Assembly (NCBI RefSeq): GCF_950295315.1
Contig: NC_080164.1
Coordinates: forward strand, 61,828,042-61,892,041
Source of the DNA: Erinaceus europaeus
Taxonomy: Eukaryota; Chordata; Mammalia; Eulipotyphla; Erinaceidae
Length of the DNA stretch: 64,000 nucleotides
Direction of reading: 5' to 3'
Shown here one piece after another: positions 18,478 to 31,320 of the stretch (the stretch's first letter is position 1; each line of letters begins with the position of its first letter). The translations under genes were made by a program, and so were the position numbers. The notes beneath the pieces were generated by a model, which was given only the letters and a program-made list of their open reading frames with translations, did no database searches and was not told the origin of the DNA.

Positions 18478-18693
18478 TTAAAAATTTTTTTATATTTATT
18501 ATTTTATTTGATAGAACAGAGAGAAAGTGAGAGGGAAGGAGAGATAGAAAGGGAGAGGGAAAGAGAGACACCTGCAGTACTGCTTCACTGCTAGTGAAAA
18601 TTTCCATCTCTGAATCTGGGGACCTGGGGCTTGAGCCCAAGTCCTTGCACATTGTAACATGTGCACTCAACCAGTGCATCACCACCTAGCCTC
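18478..18693 (-). mobile_element. SINE-A
   Basis: Minus-oriented; tttatttgatagaacagaga tail side, acctgcagtactgcttcac core, gggcttgagcccaagtcc B box. 18695-19285 shows no recognised feature. Confidence 0.75.
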
Positions 18694-19287
18694 CTAATTT
18701 ATGTTTTTATTTTTCTAAATTTTCTTTCTCTTGAGGTGGTGATTAGTAGGACTATAGTTCCCCTTTGCCTCTTCTCTGTTATGTGCCTTTCCCCTGTCTT
18801 TTACAGAAGCTCTTTAAAAATCTGAGTTCATCAGAGAGTTTTCCTGTGTGGCGACAGTCATGTCTATGCTTGTCTTTCACTTTTCTTCTGACTGTCTGAT
18901 TGTGTTAATTATCTAATCAGAAGTGTATTCTTAAGAAATTCCTTTTCCTTTTGAGTCATTTTACTCATTGAAGTCACAGTTAGCTCTGGTCTGAACTTGT
19001 TCCTCAATTAAAAAATAGTCTTGTATTGCTTTTTTAATTCTAAAGCATACTTACTAAATATTTCTTAGGGAATATAATATATAAATCATAAAATATATGA
19101 ACAATGATAAAAATACAAATAAATTAAGACTTACAAACAATTGAATAAGTAGAAGTAAGCATGATCACTTTGTTATGGTTTTTGGTATGCTTCTGATTTT
19201 TGAAAGTTTATATGACACCACTTTGCTTTTACAAAAATACTTTCATTAGTACTTGTTTTTACTAACCAAAAGAAATATGAGGGGTGG

Positions 19288-19505
19288 ATTTTATTTTTTA
19301 TATATATATTTATTTTATCTCTGATAGAGACAGAGAGAAAAATGGTGAGAGAGGGAGAGGAAGAGGAAGAGAGAGACATCTACAGTACTTATTTCACCAC
19401 TTGTGAAACTTCTCTCCTGTAGGTGGGGACCAGGGGATTGAACCTGGGTCCTTGCATATGGTAACGTGCGTTTTACCAGTTGTGCCACTGCCTAACTGAC
19501 CCCCA
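19288..19505 (-). mobile_element. SINE-A
   Basis: Minus-oriented; tctcctgtaggtggggacca core and ggattgaacctgggtcc B box. Confidence 0.75.
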
Positions 19506-19509
19506 AAGG

Positions 19510-19672
19510 GCGAATTTTCATTTTTGCTAGATAGTAACAGAGAGAGCAAGAGCGATAGCACCAAGCTTTCTTCAGTGTTGTTATGCCCAACCTTGAACCT
19601 AGGCTGTGCACATGGCAAAATAGCACACTTATCCAAGTGAGCTATTTTGCTGGTTTGGATTTTCATTTTCAT
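19510..19672 (-). mobile_element. tRNA-like SINE, type D
   Basis: Minus-oriented; sense head ccagcaaaatagctcacttg. Similar words attttcattttt / attttcattttc at both borders may be the target duplication. Confidence 0.55.
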
Positions 19673-19827
19673 GACAAAAGATTTATAGCAAAACCAGTGT
19701 TTAGCACTTGTTTTACTGAAGCTGTTCTTGAGGCAGTGTACATGCTGAACTTCGAAAGTGCTCCCACCAAGCTCTATCTGTGGTAACTGCTTTATGCAGG
19801 CTGTACATTTATCATAGTATTCCGACC

Positions 19828-20423
19828 CCCATTTTTATTTATTTTATTTTTTTTCAATTTATTTCTTTATTGGGGAATTAATGTTTTACATTCGACAGTA
19901 AATACAATAGTTTGTACATGCATAACATTCCCCAGTTTCCCATTTAACAATACAACCCCCACTATGTCATTTATCATCCTTCATGCACCTGTATTGTCCC
20001 CACCCACCCACCCCAGAGTCTTTTACTTTGGTGCAATAAGCCAATTCCATTCCAGGTTCTACTTGTGTTTTCTTTTCTGATTTTGTTTTTCAACTTCTGC
20101 CTGAGAGTGAGATCATCCCATATTCATCCTTCTGTTTCTGACTTATTTCACTCAACATGATTTTTTCAAGGTCCATCCAAGATCGGCTGAAAACGGTGAA
20201 GTCACCATTTTTTACAGCTGAGTGTTCCATTGTGTATATATACCACAACTTGCTCAGCCACTCATCTGTTGTTGGACACCTGGGTTGCTTCCAGGTTTTG
20301 GCTATTACACATTGTGCTGCCAAGAACATATGTGTACACAGATCTTTTTGGATGGCTGTGTTGGGTTCCTTAGGATATATCCCTAGGAGAGGAATTGCAG
20401 GGTCATAAGGCCCATTTTTATTT
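19828..20423 (-). mobile_element. 5'-truncated L1 3' end
   Basis: A 570-bp minus-oriented L1 (19841-20410) with the end of ORF2 ([17 protein letters not shown] through ISLSGRS) and 3'UTR. Perfect 13-bp duplication cccatttttattt flanks it (19828-19840, 20411-20423). Its ORF2 tail is nearly identical to the copy at 11 kb. Confidence 0.92.
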
Positions 20424-21329
20424 TTAACTGTATGCTCGTGTTAGCTTAGGCTTATGTATTACTTTATGATTTATGTGTTATTTTGTGTGTCTGGAAATTT
20501 TCTATGCAAATTCACGGTCATTGCTTCTTTTCTTTATGGCATTTTGACTTATACACAGTTTCATAGAAATGCATACTTTCAGATAGAGGGAAAACATGTA
20601 TTTCCTGTCAGCTTTGTTTGTTCAAGGAGCATTTCATTTGTCTTCATGTAATTGAGGCATTTAGAACCCTTGTTTGTTTTCTGGAAATCAAGGAAACATA
20701 AATGTAGTAAAAATGCTCAACTAATAATCATTTGTTCATTTCTAGGCTTTATTATTATTATTTTTGATACATTTCTGTCTTCATTCTTGTCTCTGTTGCA
20801 GTTGGACTAGGAACATGTGTTTTGTACTTTGAATCGGAAGAAATACACGATGTGTTATACTTGTAGTTTGATGTAATTAAAGGCCAGTGTGTACCTTCAT
20901 CATCTCCAACTACCTCTGACGCAGCAACTTTGGATGTTACATGTTCCAGATGGTATGGCTAGAAATGGATGAGTTACAGTTGCATAAACATGAGACTAGG
21001 GCAACTTGCTTCAGATTTTGCTTGTGTAAGAAACAAATCTTTAGTGCTAAGTCACTGAGATTTCAGAGTTTGTAACTGGTGTACATATAACCAAATATGC
21101 GTTGACTATTACTATGTATAACTGCCTTTTCATTTTTATTTAAATTCCTCTTTTACAAAATCTATTCCTCCTTGGACAGAATTGTGTCTAGATTAGCGTT
21201 CATTTTTGTCCCATTCTCCATATTCTGGGGGATGAATTTTCCAATTAGACAAATCAAGAACATAATCAGAATTTTTTTGTATTGATCAACTTTTGCTTCC
21301 AGATGTGAAGATACCTTTGCTGTGAAAAT
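20424..21329. other. No recognised feature
   Basis: AT-rich intergenic sequence between IL1A and IL1B; no exon-like open frame with splice sites and no repeat that I recognise. Confidence 0.5.
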
Positions 21330-21570
21330 AAAATAGCAAGCACTGGGTGGTGGCACACCTGGCTGAGCACACGTTACAATACGCAGGGACCTTGGCTCGA
21401 GCCCCCGGTCTCCACCTACAGGGGGAAAGCTTTACGAGTGGTGAAGCGGGGCTACAAGTGTCTTTCTGTCTCTCTCCCTCTCTATCACCCCCCCTTCCTC
21501 TTGATTTCTGGCTGTCTCTATCCAATAAATAAAGAAACAAAAAAATTAAAAAAAGAAAAGAAAATAGCAG
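21330..21570 (+). mobile_element. SINE-A, type 2
   Basis: Plus-oriented; ctgggtggtggcacacctgg head, ggctcgagcccccgg B box, aataaataaagaaac tail. The 9-bp word aaaatagca repeats at both borders. Confidence 0.85.
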
Positions 21571-21734
21571 TAGTAAAGTTGGTGCTATTCAGTTCATTCC
21601 CCAATATAATTTTTATAATAATCACACTAAAAACTGACATGTAAACTTACATGTAAAGCATGGGAATGTATCCAGGTCCTCATACTTGCACACCACTCAG
21701 CTGCCTCCTTGCCACAGTATATATTTATATATAT

Positions 21735-21978
21735 TTTTAAAATTAGTGATTTAATAATGATTGACAGTATTGTGGGATACAGTTGGCAGGTGAGGATTCT
21801 CTGCTAACCTTCCTGAAGCTGGACTGGCAATATATGCCATGGAATATATAAGCATTGTAGGAGCTAGTAACTTACTTTATATGGTTTGGCATATGGAAAA
21901 CTGAGAAATGTTATGCATGTACAAACTATTGTATTTACTGTCAAATGTAAAACATTAATTCCCCAATGAAATTAAAGA
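21735..21978. repeat. Family C fragment (minus) and L1 3'UTR fragment (plus)
   Basis: 21735-21800 matches the family C 3' end in minus orientation; 21886-21978 is an L1 3'UTR tail (ttatgcatgtacaaactatt ... attccccaatgaaa). 21980-22980 has no recognised feature. Confidence 0.6.
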
Positions 21979-22984
21979 AAATCTTACTTTGGTTTGAGAA
22001 GGATAGATGTGATTGTGTTTGTGTGTTCAGCTTAATATTAACTTTCTTTTTCTTTTTCCCTGTCTCCAACATTCTCCCATGTTGCACACGCTATTATTCT
22101 CCCTTTGGAAATTATTTCCCCTCCTAAAATTTGGACTTCTCTTTACTAGTCCAGCTCCCCTCTTGAAAGAGAAGGAAAAGATAGATTTGCTATGGGGAAT
22201 GTTAAATAAAACTTGTCAAACATCAGGCTACACTTGAAAGAATTCTAAGTAGAAAGTAATGTTTTATTTTTGATGGGAAGGAAATGGAACTGAGAGGTCT
22301 TGATAAGGAAATACTGACGTGATGGGTCCTAGGGGTATGGAAGAGCAGAAAGAAGCTAGAAGGATGACATCAATATTTTTTAGTGTGGATAACAGAAATA
22401 GAGAAGTCTGGAGTGGGGTGATGGTTTGGTAGGAAAACAGTGATTTAGGCTCTAGACAATTTGAGTCACCATATGAGCTAGACTGCTCTGAATAGGTAGA
22501 CATTTCCCAGGTTTCCCCACATTAGTTCTGCTTTGTCTAAGCATACTAGGAATTTCTATAGCACTGATCCTATGACCTTTACAGAGTTTGGAAAGGAATT
22601 CATAGAAACAAAGTAGAGAAAGAGGAAGTGACATACATCATTTCCTAGCTTTGAGGTAGAAAACAGGATCTGTTTAAACTAACTTTCTGTTTAAAATTTC
22701 CTAAATGTAGCATGAGAGGCTGTGTATATTACATTTCAAAATTAGATGTGCAGTATTTCAAGTCAGAGGGGGAAAACCTGAATTAATTAATAATTAGTGT
22801 GTGGGAACCAGCAAGCTACTTAGAAAAAATATTAAAAGGCTACTTCTTCCTTAATTAAAACCAAACAAATTAAAGACTTATACATAAAGAAATGAAAATG
22901 TAAACTTACCAGAAGAAAATAAAAGCAAATACTTATATAATCTGGGAAAGTAGTTTCTTGGATGATTTTCTTTCTTTCTTTTTT

Positions 22985-23135
22985 TTTTTTTTAAAGATTT
23001 TATTTATTAATGAGAAAGGAGAGAGAGAGAAAGAACCAGACATCACTCTGGTACATGTGCTGCTAGTGATTGAACTCAGGACCTCATACTTGAGAGTCTA
23101 GTGCCTTAGCCACTGATCCACCTTCCAGACCACTT
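22985..23135 (-). mobile_element. tRNA-like SINE, type E
   Basis: Minus-oriented; sense head agtggctaaggcactaga and tgagttcaatc B box, with ctggtacatgtgctgctagt. Same family as 44457-44620 and 47575-47722. Confidence 0.7.
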
Positions 23136-23494
23136 GAATGATTTTTTAAAGGTAGAATTCAGTGTCTAAATGTCTTTTCATTGGTAGGACTTACAATACT
23201 AGTACTTTCTTACAAATTGCCCCCTGGGAAAATTATGTTCCTTAAATCTGGCAGTAGCATTGTATGAAAGCATCTGCTTTCCCACACTTTCATTAGCATG
23301 GCCTATTTTCCCTTAAAGAACATTTATATTTCCTGTTAATTATTTATACTTTTCTTTAATTGAATGTGTTCAATTTTTTATTGCTATAATTTAAGAGCTC
23401 CTCATAAAATAATGATGTAAAACTATGAACACAAAGTAAATTTTTTCCCATTTTGGTACATAATTTAGTTGTTCAGCAATATATATATATTCCA

Positions 23495-24390
23495 CTCTAT
23501 TTTTTATTAGTGATTTAATAATGATGAACAAGATTGTAGGATAAGAAAGGTACAATTCCATATAATTCCCACCACCAGAATTCTGTATCCCAGCTTCTCC
23601 ATTGGAAGCTTCCCTATTCTTTATCCCTCTGGGAGTATGGACCAAAAACCCTATGGAGTGCAGAAAGTGGGAAGTCTGGTTTCTGTAACTGCTTCTCCAC
23701 TAGACATGGGTATTGGCAAGGCAGCCCATACCCCGAGCCTGTGGGGCAGGGCTTTGAAGAGGTGGGGTTCCTGGACTCATTGGTGAGGTCATCTGCCCAG
23801 GGAAATCAGGTTAGCATCATGATAGCATCTGCAACTTGGTGGCTGAAAGGCAATAAGATATAAATGAGAACAAACTGTTTAGTAACCAGGAACCTAAAGG
23901 TAAAGCAGATGGAACTAAGAGTCTTCATGTGGGAAGAAGCTGGGAAGTCTATTTTAAGTATACTCCAAGAGGCCCGTGACTTTAGTAGTTTTTACCTGAG
24001 CCCAATAGTTAATATGCAGGTGGACTATAAATATTTCCTGGGATGATGGTGTCAGAGTTGAGAATAGGACTAGAGAGCTAGATCAGAGCAGAGAGTAGCT
24101 CCCAAATATGCGGAAAGTCTATAAATATCGTTAATTGTAAACTTCATATCTCATCTAGGGATCATATCTATTCATATTTAGCACAGAAGCCTGTGTAACC
24201 TCTTCATCCCTGTCAGTCTGAGCTTGCAGTCCATGGTCACAGCTAGGAACATTCTAGGCTACACTCATTTCAGGACCAGTCTTCCTTGAGTGGCAGAGTA
24301 GGTTGACACAGCCTCCTTTTGGAAAGTGGGGAAGTCCTTACCATTGTTGTTCTACATTGAGGGCAAGATTCTGTAGAAGCCCACAAGAGA
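23495..24390 (-). repeat. Retroposon family C, long diverged copy
   Basis: Minus-oriented, ~0.9 kb, starting at attagtgatttaataatgat and reaching the 'accattgttgttctacattg' block also seen at 58.2 kb. Long non-coding; an open frame at 23864-24046 is not conserved elsewhere. Confidence 0.65.
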
Positions 24391-24754
24391 GCTTATGATG
24401 ATGTTTCTGATAGAAATGACCTATTCTATTTTTATTTTTCCATTTTATAGAAACACAAAAGAAGTCTGGATATATACCATTATAACAATATTGGTAATTT
24501 TTTTTAGTGGTATATCATAGATGTTTCTAATTTCCTTCTTTGTGCTTTGCTTTTCTTTATTAGAAAAATTTTAGGGGGCTGGGAAGTAGTGCAGAAGGTT
24601 AAGTGGACATGGCTCCTGTGATAAATACAAATAAACAAGGGTCAGATTGATGGGGTTTACAGTTGATAGTACTTATATACACTCTCCTTATTTGGGAGCC
24701 TCTCTCTGCCTTGATTCAGCTTTCTGGTCCTATCCCCAACTCTGACACAATTTT

Positions 24755-25056
24755 CCCAGACAATAATTAAAAAGAAAGTATGTCCAATTCTTTTTTTAAA
24801 ATTTTCATTTATAAAAAGGAAATATTGACAAGCCCATAGGATAAGAGTGGCACATTTCCACACAGTTCCCACCATGAGAGCTCCATATCCCCTCCCCTCC
24901 CTTGTTAGCTTCCCTATACTTTACCACTCTGGGAGTATGGACCCAGGGTCATTTATGGGATGCAGAAGGTAGAAGGTCTGGTTCTGTAATTGCTTCCCCA
25001 CTGAACATGGGTGTTGGCAGGTAGATCCTTACTCTTAGCCTGCCCAGACAATAATT
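24755..25056 (-). mobile_element. Retroposon family C with target duplication
   Basis: A 5'-truncated minus-oriented copy lies between two identical 14-bp words cccagacaataatt (24755-24768, 25043-25056). The T-rich side is at the low end, as expected for an element copied by L1 machinery. Confidence 0.8.
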
Positions 25057-25159
25057 TTAGCACATCTGCATGTTAGCTGTTCAGCCCAAGCAAAAATTAG
25101 TAAAGTCAAAGGCCCATTGGAATGTACCTAAAATAGACTTCCTAGCTCCTTCCAACATG

Positions 25160-25615
25160 AAGACTTCGAATCTTATCTGCTATATTCTTACTTTTAGATT
25201 CATAATTTTTAAACAAATTTTTCTGCTTTGTATCTTAATGCTTTTCAGCTACCAAGTTGAAGATGCTACCGTGATGCCAACCCAACTTCCCTAGGCAGAT
25301 GACCTCATCAATGTGTCCTGGAACCCCACCTGTCCAGAGCCTGGCCCCACTAAGCAAAGATAGAAACAGGCTGGGATTATGGATGAACCTGCTAAAACCC
25401 ATGTCTAGCAGAGAAGCAATTACAGAAGCCAGACCTTCCACCTTCTACATCCCATCATGTTCCTGGGTTCATACTCCCAGAAGGACAAAGAACAAGAAAG
25501 ATTTCAGTGGAGGGGATGGGATCTGGATCTCTGGTGGTGGGAATTTTGTGGAATTGTATCCCTCTTATCCTACAATCCTGTCAATCATTATTAAATTACT
25601 AAAAAAAAGAACTGA
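25160..25615 (+). repeat. Retroposon family C
   Basis: Plus-oriented; tgtgtcctggaaccccacct, gaagcaattacagaagccag, and attattaaattactaaaaaa at the 3' end. Confidence 0.75.
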
Positions 25616-26809
25616 GCAATGGAGTCTCTGTGGTGGAGCCTACCTTCTGTGGTGGAAACTTAGTCACCTTTTTCCTCATTACCATAGTAAAAACTGTACC
25701 CTTGATGTTTTCTGTACCATTTTCTTACATGTGATGTATGATTGTTATCTATTTCCCAACTGCTCATACTCACCTCTCCCCCTGCATAAATATGCAAGTT
25801 TTCCTGGTAAGTACTTATAAACAACTATATCACCCTAACTATGCTCTGTTTAAAACCAAAACACCACCTTGTCTTCTTTGAAACTTAGCATCCAGCTTAC
25901 CAACTTGTATTATTATTATTTGCTTTATAAACCAATAAATCTTTTCTTCTTTATATACTTTCTTCTGTGATACTTGACAACATGTGGGAAAATTCTAATA
26001 GGAGCTTTTCCTCTGGCTTTTAGTTGTCAGGAATTTTGTCTTCCTTTCCCTTACAGGGTTGTACTTCTCTTTACATGGGAGAACATGGCGACTTTTGGAG
26101 TAGTAGACATTTATAAAATTCCTTTCGGACTGTCTCAATTCAGAAAAGTTGAACTGGGTCCATGCTTAGCATTATTTAATATTCCAGGAATTTTTTCTGC
26201 TTAGCCCTTACCACTATAATTGAGCCACACCCTGGAATGCATTACTTTGTTACTATCCACTTGCATTGTCTTGATGTAAATTTTGATTGCAATGTGTAAT
26301 TTGGCATTTCCTGTTCCAACTCTCCAGCATGAATTCTCTGTCTTTTGAACACAGATTGTTCTCACTACAGAAGTTATCCAGTACAGGTCTGTCTCAGGTC
26401 TGTATAGATCTGTGAAGCCTTCTTTGTGACCTAGTCTTTTCAGCTTTCCTGCCAGTCTCAAATTTCCTGATTTCCTTTCCCTCTCTCACCTCTCCTCACT
26501 GCAGGTTCAGTTTTCCTCTGGCCCTCATAAAATGTGGTTGACTCCAAATGTGAAGGATTTTGTGTGGACTGCTTCCTCTACAATTCATGGTTTAGATCTT
26601 AGTCACCAGTAGAAGAGATGAACCACATATTTTTTTCCTATCATTCCTAATAATGCTGTCTCCATAGGCAAGACCTGTTTGAATCATTTGTGTTAAAGAC
26701 TGGGTTTAAGATGACTGAGGAGATTTATTATTATTAAACTACAAGTCTGTTCAGTTCGTGGAAGATTTCACATGTGTGGGGCCTCCAAATTAGTGATACA
26801 CTTATAAAG
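25616..26809. other. No recognised feature
   Basis: Intergenic sequence with a few short open frames on both strands that have no family resemblance. No repeat was recognised. Confidence 0.45.
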
Positions 26810-27182
26810 TGTTGGTATGCTTCTAGTTCTGCTTCTGGGATCCCTTCTGTTACATTGCTTGACGTTGTGGTCTATTTACATGGTCATTCTGCTACATTGG
26901 TTTGGTCTCACTCCCCCTGCCTCCGGGAGATTTTGGTTTAGTCCTTGCCTTTTCTGGCTTCTTCCTTCTCCCTGCCCCATATAGGACATACTTCCTTGGT
27001 TCCTGACTCTTGAGCCGGAGAAGGAGGCAGGAAAAAAAATGGGTTGTGATTAGATTAGATTATTTTTTTTAATCGTTCGCTCGTGAATAAAGAAATACTG
27101 CTTCTCTGCTCAGCCATGTGTCCCTGGTCCTCTGTCTCCCACCGCAAAGCTAGCCCGGCATACTGGCGCCCTGAACTCTGAC
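26810..27182 (+). mobile_element. Endogenous retrovirus LTR with primer-site-like stub
   Basis: Plus-oriented LTR-like block from tgttggtatgc (26810) to gcccggca (27160). It contains tgaataaagaaatactgc, a poly-A signal inside the R region, and shares words with the solo LTR at 36.7 kb (acattggtttgg, aaagctagccc). tggcgccctgaactctgac at 27164-27182 resembles a lysine-tRNA primer-binding site. No gag, pol or env follows; the internal part is missing. Confidence 0.65.
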
Positions 27183-27454
27183 TGACAATAAAGATCTAGT
27201 TGTTTCATTTCTCATTACAGTATGGAAAACCTATATCTTGACATTAGCTAAGAAAGAATGATCTATCATTCTAAATGGGGATAGCTATACTTCCTCATGA
27301 GGTAGTTGTGAAAATCAAACAAATGTGAATATCCAAGTAGAAAAATATTTAGAGATTCAGCTTTCCTCTATTTATATGTGATATGGTTCTTAAAATATTT
27401 GAAATTTTTCTTTTTCTCATAAAATTAAATTTCCTTAGTGCATTTTAGCAAGGT

Positions 27455-27725
27455 GATTCATGGAATTTTTCTGAGCTGGGGCCTCATATACAGTCTCACC
27501 ATTTTTGGTCTGACTTCATTCAGATAGAAAGACAGAGAGGGAAAGACAACAGGCCACTGGAGTTTCCTCTAATGACCTGGAGTATTTTTCAGTGCCTTGA
27601 CACTCCTGTAAGGTTCTGGGGCTCAAACCTGGGCCATTATGATACATACAATTTCGTATAATTTTCATCCAATACATATGCTTGACAAGGCACTTACCCT
27701 ACCTGGTGAGCTATCCCTCTGACCT
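27455..27725 (-). mobile_element. Old SINE-A-like copy
   Basis: Diverged minus-oriented element: gatagaaagacagagaggga body, gggctcaaacctggg B box, head cctacctggtgagctatccc. Confidence 0.5.
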
Positions 27726-28089
27726 TCTATGTAATGTTGATCATCACAAACACTTGCAAATCAGTTAATTCAGAGTTTCCATGTTACAGATAAGAAAATC
27801 AATTCTCCGAGAAGTTAAGTTGCAATGGCTACTTAAACTGATATTTTGCTAGACAGTAGGCCAGAACTAACATTCAAAAACTTCCTTATATGTCCTCTAA
27901 TTTGTCTTCTGTGTGTGTCTGTGTCTGCCCTTAAGTTATGCACAGTTTAACAGAGAGAAAAACCAGTTTATAGTTCATTTCATTTATTGTATATATGTAT
28001 TTCTTGTATGCCTGGCACTATCCTGTGTATCAGTGAAGATAAAAATGTAATCCCAAATTCTCTGGGTCTTATTACATGATGTTTAGTGG

Positions 28090-28275
28090 GAAGCCAGACC
28101 TCTCACCTTCTGCACTCCATAATGATCCATACTCCCAGAGGGTAAAGAATGGGAACGCTATCAAGTTAGGGGATTGGATATGGAGTTCTGGTGGTGGGAA
28201 TTGTGTGGAGTTGTGCCCTTCTTATTCTATGGTCTTGTAAATATTTCCACTTTATAAATAAAAATAATAAAAAAG
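28090..28275 (+). repeat. Retroposon family C, truncated
   Basis: Plus-oriented 3' end (gccagacctctcaccttctg ... gtaaatatttccactttata, A-rich tail). Confidence 0.7.
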
Positions 28276-28284
28276 AATATCTAA

Positions 28285-28810
28285 AGTGAAAAAGATTGAC
28301 CATGCGAAGTTGTTTATGAGGATGTGAAAAAAACTAGAATTTTCACATGATACAAAAATGGTACAACTACTTGGGAAAAAATTTGACTATTTCTGAAAAA
28401 CTTAAACATAACATGATGTGTATGGCACCAAAGCAAAGGACTCTGTGGGAGGTGGCTTTGAGGTTCTTGTGCATGATGATGGAAAAGAACCTAAGTTGGG
28501 GATGAGAGGGTTGTGCAGAAACCCGTCACAGAGAGGAGAAAGTGTACTCCTGTGTCAACATTATACTATAACCCATTACTACCCCAATATGTAAAAAATA
28601 AGCAAAATTTAAGCATATGCTTATTAATGCCCCCAGTTCTACTCCAGGGAGAAATGTGACCAACAAATGGATAGATAAAACTATGGTATGACCAAACAGT
28701 AAAATACTACTCAACAAGAACAAGTAATGAAATAATGGTACACACAACAATATGGACAGTCTCAAAATAGTTAGGCTGAAAAAACCAGACATGAAAAGCA
28801 CACACTTTTT
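28285..28810 (+). mobile_element. Old L1 remnant (ORF2 3' end and 3'UTR)
   Basis: Diverged L1-like words in plus orientation: aaatggtacaactacttggg, atggcaccaaagcaaagg, ctatggtatgaccaaacagt. No open frame. Confidence 0.5.
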
Positions 28811-28839
28811 TTGAACATTTTATTTTTTATCAGTGTTTC

Positions 28840-29056
28840 TCTTTTTAAAAAATATTATTTACTTATTTATTACTAGATAGAGTCAAGTAGAAACTGAGAG
28901 GAATTGAAAGAAAGTGAGGGAGAGACACAGAGAGACCTGCAGTACTGCTTTATCACTTCTGAAGCTTCCCCCCTGCAGGTGGGGAGCTAGTGCTTGAACC
29001 CAGGTCCTTACACACTGTAATGTGTGCTCTCAAACAGGTGTGCAACCGCCTGGCTC
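28840..29056 (-). mobile_element. SINE-A
   Basis: Minus-oriented; cccccctgcaggtggggagc core, gcttgaacccaggtcc B box. 29057-29530 has nothing recognised. Confidence 0.8.
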
Positions 29057-29534
29057 CAAAAGGACACATTTTATGGTTTGATTTATATGAATTTCTGGAA
29101 AATGCTAACAAATCTAGAGGAGGCAGAAAGTGTCAGTACAGTCATGTGTCACTTAATGACAAGGATGTGTTCTGGAAAATGCATCCTTAGGTGATTTTCT
29201 CATATGAATGTCATAGAGCATAGCTACACAAGCCTAGATGGTATGGCCATACACCTAGGGTATAGGTATAGTCAGTCTGTTGGGACCATTATTTTATATA
29301 TAGTTGGCACTGAGTGAAATGCAATAGTGCAGTTATCTTGGGTTTGGTTCAGAGAGCAGCAGTAGGGTTACAGAGGGGTATGAGAAAGCTATTTGGGGGC
29401 TAATGAATATTTTTGTTATGTTGATTGTGGAGATAGTTTAATTAGTGTATACCTATATCAAGATTATCAAGTAATATATTTTTTGTTTGTGTGGGTTTTA
29501 AATTTAAGTTATGCTTCATTAATACCCTTTTTAT

Positions 29535-29655
29535 TTTCTTCCCAAAGCACTGCTCAGCTCTAGCTTCTGGTGGTATGGGGAATTGAACCTAGGATTTAGA
29601 GCCTCAGCTATGAAAGCCTTTTGCATAACCATTTTGCAATTTCTCCAGTTCTCCA
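29535..29655 (-). mobile_element. SINE-B
   Basis: Minus-oriented; agcactgctcagctctagc, gaattgaacctaggattt, gcataaccattttgcaattt. Confidence 0.75.
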
Positions 29656-30246
29656 TAATTACTCTTAAAAGATGTCAAGAAAGAGTTGGGTGGTAGTGCA
29701 ACTGGTTTCTTTCCTGGAGGAGTTGCCTTTTGAGAACCTGCATGTGCACAGGCACTAAGGCTATTCTATATCAGTGCAGAAAAACATGTCCCTATCCCTT
29801 TGTCTTAGGTGCTTTTACACTCATATCTTACAGAATATGTTGATATAACTCTTCCAATGGCCTTTCTCTGTCGTTTCCTATATGAATTAAAGAAGAATTC
29901 CATCCTGTTTCATCATGGTTAATTATTCAGTAGATTCTTCTGCCTGTGTAAGTTTAGCTCATGCCAATGAATGACTTTCTGGTTTTTGATTCAATCACTC
30001 ACCTGACCTGTTTTGTCCAAGCACAGGTGCCACGGAGGCCTCAGCCTAGCACTCTTACCTAAAGGGAGTTGCTTTATATTTTTCTGGAAAGTTTCAGGTG
30101 TCAAAGAATTTCCCTATTTCCCACTGCCTCTTCCTAAATCAATGGAGAAAAGGGGCAGAAGAGGGAGGACCAGGAGGAAGAAGTAAAGGAATAGATATAC
30201 TTCCTTACCCAGAGCTGAGCAAGGAGAGGCAAAGAGCTTTTAATTA
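29656..30246. other. No recognised feature
   Basis: A possible SINE head (gttgggtggtagtgcaact, 29687-29705) at its start; otherwise plain intergenic sequence. Confidence 0.4.
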
Positions 30247-30611
30247 GATTTGGGAATTTTTTTTTTCCTCCAGGGTTACTGCTGGGCTCAGTGCCTGCAC
30301 CATGAATCCACCGCTCCTGGAGGCCATTCCCCCCCCCCTTTTGTTGCCCTTGTTGTTGTAGCCTCCTTGTGGTTATTATTATTGCCATGTTGATGTTGCT
30401 CATTGTTGCATAGGACAGAGAGAAATGGAGAGAGGAGGGGAAGACAGAGAGGGGGAGAGAAAGACACCTGCAGACCTGCTTCACTGCCTGTGAAGCGACT
30501 CCCCTGCAGGTGGGGAACCGGTGGCTCAAACTGGGATCCTTACACTGGTCCTTGTGCTTTGCGCCATGTGCGCTTAACCCACTGCGCCACCACCCGACCC
30601 CCGATTTGGGA
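30247..30611 (-). mobile_element. SINE-A, longest type with full tail
   Basis: A minus-oriented 347-bp copy (30256-30602) from cctccagggttactgctggg, through a C run, to the head cttaacccactgcgccacca. A 9-bp duplication gatttggga flanks it. It is one of the least diverged copies. Confidence 0.9.
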
Positions 30612-30720
30612 CTTTTTAATTTGTTACTAATAGTATATTACAAGACTGTAAGATTATAGTGTATAGTTCCACACTATACCCATTACCAAAGTTCTGTATC
30701 TTCACCTTCTCATGGGATTG
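30612..30720 (-). repeat. Old family C-like fragment
   Basis: Minus-oriented: ttgttactaatagtatatta, cattaccaaagttctgtatc. Similar to 5070-5215. Confidence 0.5.
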
Positions 30721-30864
30721 CTTTTCTTATTCCTACTCTCTTTAATTCTCTCCATGAGCGTTTCACACATGCAGAAAAATTTAAAGAATGGCACAATGAA
30801 CATTGGCATATGTGTCTTCCTTAAGCTGTAAAGTAATAGACCTCAAGATTTTGTTGCATTTGCG

Positions 30865-30865
<1 letters not shown>

Positions 30866-30897
<32 letters not shown>

Positions 30898-30910
30898 TAG
30901 ACACACACAG
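30866..30910. repeat. (CA)n microsatellite
   Basis: About 14 CA units with an interrupted right end (acagacatagacacacac). Confidence 0.95.
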
Positions 30911-31127
30911 AGAAACTAAGGCTTGTTTTTTTTCTTTTGTTCCTTTTCACTGTAAAGGATTAATGTATTATTACATGTGAGACTAAAGTTTCTGATTTTG
31001 AATGTGAGATTGAAGTTTTGGTTTTAGGTAGATTAGCCTGAAAGTGAGCTTTAGTTACTGGAGTGACACTGTTTATGCTATTTCATTCTCCTTTCTAAAC
31101 TGAGTTTCAAAACAGTAGTACAGCAGA

Positions 31128-31320
31128 AGGCTGGAAGGTAGTTTGCCTCAAAGAATGCACACTTTGTAATGAGTGAGGACCCAGGATTGAACCTCTATCT
31201 ACCACAAAGGATCACCATGTAAAGGGAAAGCTTCATCAGCAGTGGGGCAGTGCTGCAGTATATTTCCCCCTTCTCTCTGTCTTTTCTGTCTTTTACCCTC
31301 TGTCTGAAAAAAGAAGAGAG
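31128..31320 (+). mobile_element. Old SINE-A-like copy
   Basis: Plus-oriented: aaggtagtttgcctcaaaga head, gacccaggattgaacctc B box, aaagcttcatcagcagtggg core. Confidence 0.6.
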
